Below, in pieces: positions 61,971 through 64,000 of a stretch of 64,000 nucleotides of DNA; position 1 is the first letter of the stretch; each line of letters begins with the position of its first letter. A program made the translations under genes and the position numbers. A model generated the notes under the pieces. That model saw nothing but the letters and a program-made list of their open reading frames with translations, searched no databases and was not told the DNA's origin. The DNA is taken from NCBI GenBank assembly GCA_903892415.1, contig CAITIQ010000444.1, forward strand, positions 62,001 through 126,000. Reading direction: 5' to 3'. Origin of the DNA: an uncultured delta proteobacterium. Lineage in GTDB: Bacteria; Myxococcota_A; Polyangia; Polyangiales; Polyangiaceae.

Positions 61971-64000
61971 GTGGGGATTCTCGAGACACTTAAGCTAGCG
62001 CACGAGCGACTGGACCACCCGCTCGAGCTGTTTGCGGGGCTCTTTGCGAGCAACCACACGGCGTTCGCGCTGTACGACACCACCGGCAAGTGCGTGCTCG
62101 TAAACGACGCCTTTCGCAGTCTTTTCGGCGCGGAACCGCCGCCCGACTACTGCCTCTTCGACGACCCCACGCTGCACGCTCAGGATGGTGTGGAGCCGGT
62201 CCGTCGAGCCTTCGCTGGTGAAACCGTGACCCTCGCTCGGATCTGGTTCCAGCACCAAGGACCGGAAGGGTCCGGTCCCAAAGTGGCGATCGACGGCACC
62301 GTCTTTCCGCTGCGCAGCGTGGAAGGCAACGTCACCCACGTCGCCTTCGGCCTGCGCGACGTCACCGCGCAAGCGCGGTTGCAAGAGACGCTCGACGAGC
62401 TCGAACGCTTTCGCGACATCGGCATCATCGGGGTGGTGCATTGGAGCGCCGACGGCGCGATCACTTGGGCCAATGAATTGGCGCTCGGCCTGCTCGGCTT
62501 CACGAAAGACGAGCTCGACCGCGGAGAGCTGCGTTGGTCGGAGTTGACCCCGCCGGAGTGGAAGGCTGTGGAGCGGGCTGCCATCGACGAAATTCGCAGC
62601 ATCGGTAAGTCGCGCACCTACGAAAAGGAGTTTCAACGTCGCGACGGCTCGCGGGTTCCGGTGCTCGTCGCCTGCTCGCTGTTGCCCGGCGCCGCCAATC
62701 GTGGAGTGTCCTTTCTGCTCGACATTTCCGAGCAGAAAAAGGCCGGGCTCGAGAGTGAACGCCAAAAAGCTCGTTTTCGCGCCTTGGTCGAGCAGGGCGC
62801 TGAGCTGATCATCCTTTTCGATCCAAAGCACCGACCGCAATGGGTGGCAGCCAGCGTGCAGCGCCTGTTGGGCATGTCGGAGGAGCAATACCTCAAGAGC
62901 TACAAATCGATGATTCAACGGGAGGACTTCGACTACGCCGAGGCTGCCTTCGCGCGTTGTGTCGCGGTGCCCGATTCGGTGGTGAACGTGGGCAAGAGGT
63001 TGCTCCACGGGGATGGCGCCTACCGCCATTTTGAGGGCACGTTCCACAATCGACTTCACGATCCTGCGGTCGGCGCCGTCGTTGCCAACCTGCGGGATGT
63101 CACCGACAAGAAGGCTCTGCAGCATCAATTTTTGCAGTCGCAAAAGATGGAGGCGATCGGCAGGTTGGCCGGAGGAGTCGCCCACGACTTCAACAACATG
63201 CTGTCGGCCATCCTTGGGTTTGCGGGAATCGTCCATTCGGAGCTGCCCGAGCAAGATCCGCTGCGCAGCGACGTGGCGGAGATCGTCGCGGCGGCTGAAC
63301 GCGCCTCCTCCCTTACTCGTCAGCTGCTGGCCTTCAGTCGGCGTCAGATCCTCGAACCGCAGGTGCTCGACCTGACGGAGCACGTGGTCTCGATGGAGGG
63401 CATGCTGCGGAGGCTGTTGGGTGAAAACGTCGAGCTCCACCTGGGCCTCGCCCAACGGCTCGGCAGCGTGCGCGCTGACCCAGCGCAGATCGAGCAGATC
63501 GTCCTCAACCTCGTGATCAACGCGCGTGACGCTCTCCCGGCGACCGGCGGGCGCATCACGATCGAGACGGCCAACGTCGAGCTCGACGAGGAGTACTCAC
63601 GCCAACACCTCAGCGTCGCCCCTGGCGAGCATGTGCTGCTGCTGGTCGCCGACAACGGGCAAGGCATGGAAGACGCCGTGCGCGAGCGAATCTTCGAGCC
63701 GTTCTTCACGACCAAGGCGCTCGGTAAGGGCACTGGGCTCGGCCTGGCCACCGTGTTCGGCATCGTCAAACAGAGCGGCGGTCACATTTGGCTCTACAGC
63801 GAGCCGGGCCGCGGCAGCACCTTCAAGGTCTACCTGCCGCGCGTACCGGATGCGGTCACCAAGGGCGCCAAAAAGGCGGGCCCCCATGCCCGGCTGCAAG
63901 GAAATGAGACCATCTTGTTGGTGGAGGACGAATCGGGCGTACGCGCCTTCGCCAAACGCGCGCTGCAACGGGAAGGCTACGTGGTGCTCGAGGCCGAGAA
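61971..64000 (+). CDS. Hybrid sensor histidine kinase with PAS domains, 3'-truncated by window edge
   Basis: The frame is open from GTG 61971 to the end of the window (676 codons). Three PAS-like domains cover about residues 20-135, 140-260 and 262-380. The histidine phosphorylation box is GGVAHDFNNMLSAILG (His about 404), followed by the N box NLVINARDALP (about 515), VADNGQGM, EPFFTTK and GKGTGLGLATV. A receiver domain begins at about 640 (ILLVEDESGVRAF) and is cut off. No transmembrane segment, so cytoplasmic. Similar kinases with a fused receiver are common in myxobacteria. The long opposite-strand ORF here is a shadow. Confidence 0.93.
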   Translation, partial: MGILETLKLAHERLDHPLELFAGLFASNHTAFALYDTTGKCVLVNDAFRSLFGAEPPPDYCLFDDPTLHAQDGVEPVRRAFAGETVTLARIWFQHQGPEGSGPKVAIDGTVFPLRSVEGNVTHVAFGLRDVTAQARLQETLDELERFRDIGIIGVVHWSADGAITWANELALGLLGFTKDELDRGELRWSELTPPEWKAVERAAIDEIRSIGKSRTYEKEFQRRDGSRVPVLVACSLLPGAANRGVSFLLDISEQKKAGLESERQKARFRALVEQGAELIILFDPKHRPQWVAASVQRLLGMSEEQYLKSYKSMIQREDFDYAEAAFARCVAVPDSVVNVGKRLLHGDGAYRHFEGTFHNRLHDPAVGAVVANLRDVTDKKALQHQFLQSQKMEAIGRLAGGVAHDFNNMLSAILGFAGIVHSELPEQDPLRSDVAEIVAAAERASSLTRQLLAFSRRQILEPQVLDLTEHVVSMEGMLRRLLGENVELHLGLAQRLGSVRADPAQIEQIVLNLVINARDALPATGGRITIETANVELDEEYSRQHLSVAPGEHVLLLVADNGQGMEDAVRERIFEPFFTTKALGKGTGLGLATVFGIVKQSGGHIWLYSEPGRGSTFKVYLPRVPDAVTKGAKKAGPHARLQGNETILLVEDESGVRAFAKRALQREGYVVLEAE

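Noticed and set aside
61995..63455. 486-residue open frame on the minus strand
   Set aside because: It lies wholly inside the histidine kinase gene, whose PAS, H-box and ATPase motifs are clear; the minus product has no recognisable domain.

Overview
The window is a GC-rich (roughly two-thirds G+C by eye), gene-dense bacterial chromosome segment of ordinary vertical character with a few accessory islets. The adjacent mglB-mglA pair (29161-30245), which is very close to the gliding/polarity Ras-like GTPase module of Myxococcus, together with many serine/glycine-rich cysteine-rich lipoproteins, AgmX/PglI-type C-terminal domains, DUF1592/DUF1552 proteins and a PilZ protein, points to Myxococcota, probably a Polyangia-like lineage. 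That placement is inference from gene content; the species cannot be named from the sequence alone.

Layout: 1-1784 an ECF sigma factor (5' cut by the window edge), a membrane anti-sigma factor and a secreted protein; 1824-4084 two uncharacterised genes, the second with an AgmX/PglI domain; 4101-7458 (minus) membrane protein-mutL-miaA; 7558-9618 an RpoH-type sigma factor and rsmI; 9657-12697 a DUF1592/DUF1552 pair; 12794-17903 a DHH phosphoesterase, a hydrolase, a subtilase, a lipoprotein and a small exported protein; 17908-22413 (minus) a run of membrane/surface genes (TerB/DUF533-like, small zinc-ribbon protein, DUF2254, HhH/P-domain lipoprotein); 22491-29023 a YdeI-like protein, a flavin monooxygenase, an OB-fold membrane protein and a 1235-residue DUF3857/transglutaminase-like protein; 29161-30245 mglBA; 30322-32749 a zinc-ribbon membrane protein, a TetR regulator and a hydrolase; 32758-37327 (minus) a prolyl isomerase-kamA-trkH-trkA operon; 37437-39043 pyrH and a methyltransferase; 39120-40229 rpoZ and a phosphoesterase; 40338-44090 an uncharacterised gene and an orphan TssM/IcmF; 44096-46914 alr-vWA lipoprotein-rimI; 47012-49139 two lipoproteins; 49200-50371 a RAYT-type Y1 transposase flanked by its own inverted repeats; 50482-52212 an unlisted 40-residue basic protein and an acyl-CoA carboxyltransferase; 52646-55634 a cluster of four small exported proteins; 55635-61810 rne-pilZ-ribE-ribBX-ribH-nusB; 61971-64000 a hybrid histidine kinase cut by the window edge.

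Several signals go beyond routine annotation. About twenty genes, on both strands, have no Shine-Dalgarno sequence but have a TANNNN box, mostly TAGNNN or TAANNN, ending 5-8 bases before the start codon, as expected for leaderless mRNAs; this also settles several starts (for example pyrH at a GTG). The RibBA-like protein has lost every zinc-ligand cysteine of its GTP cyclohydrolase II half. The RNase E/G homologue has a roughly 320-residue acidic-then-RG-rich insertion inside its S1 domain and a structured leader. No tRNA, rRNA, CRISPR array, prophage or integron was seen.
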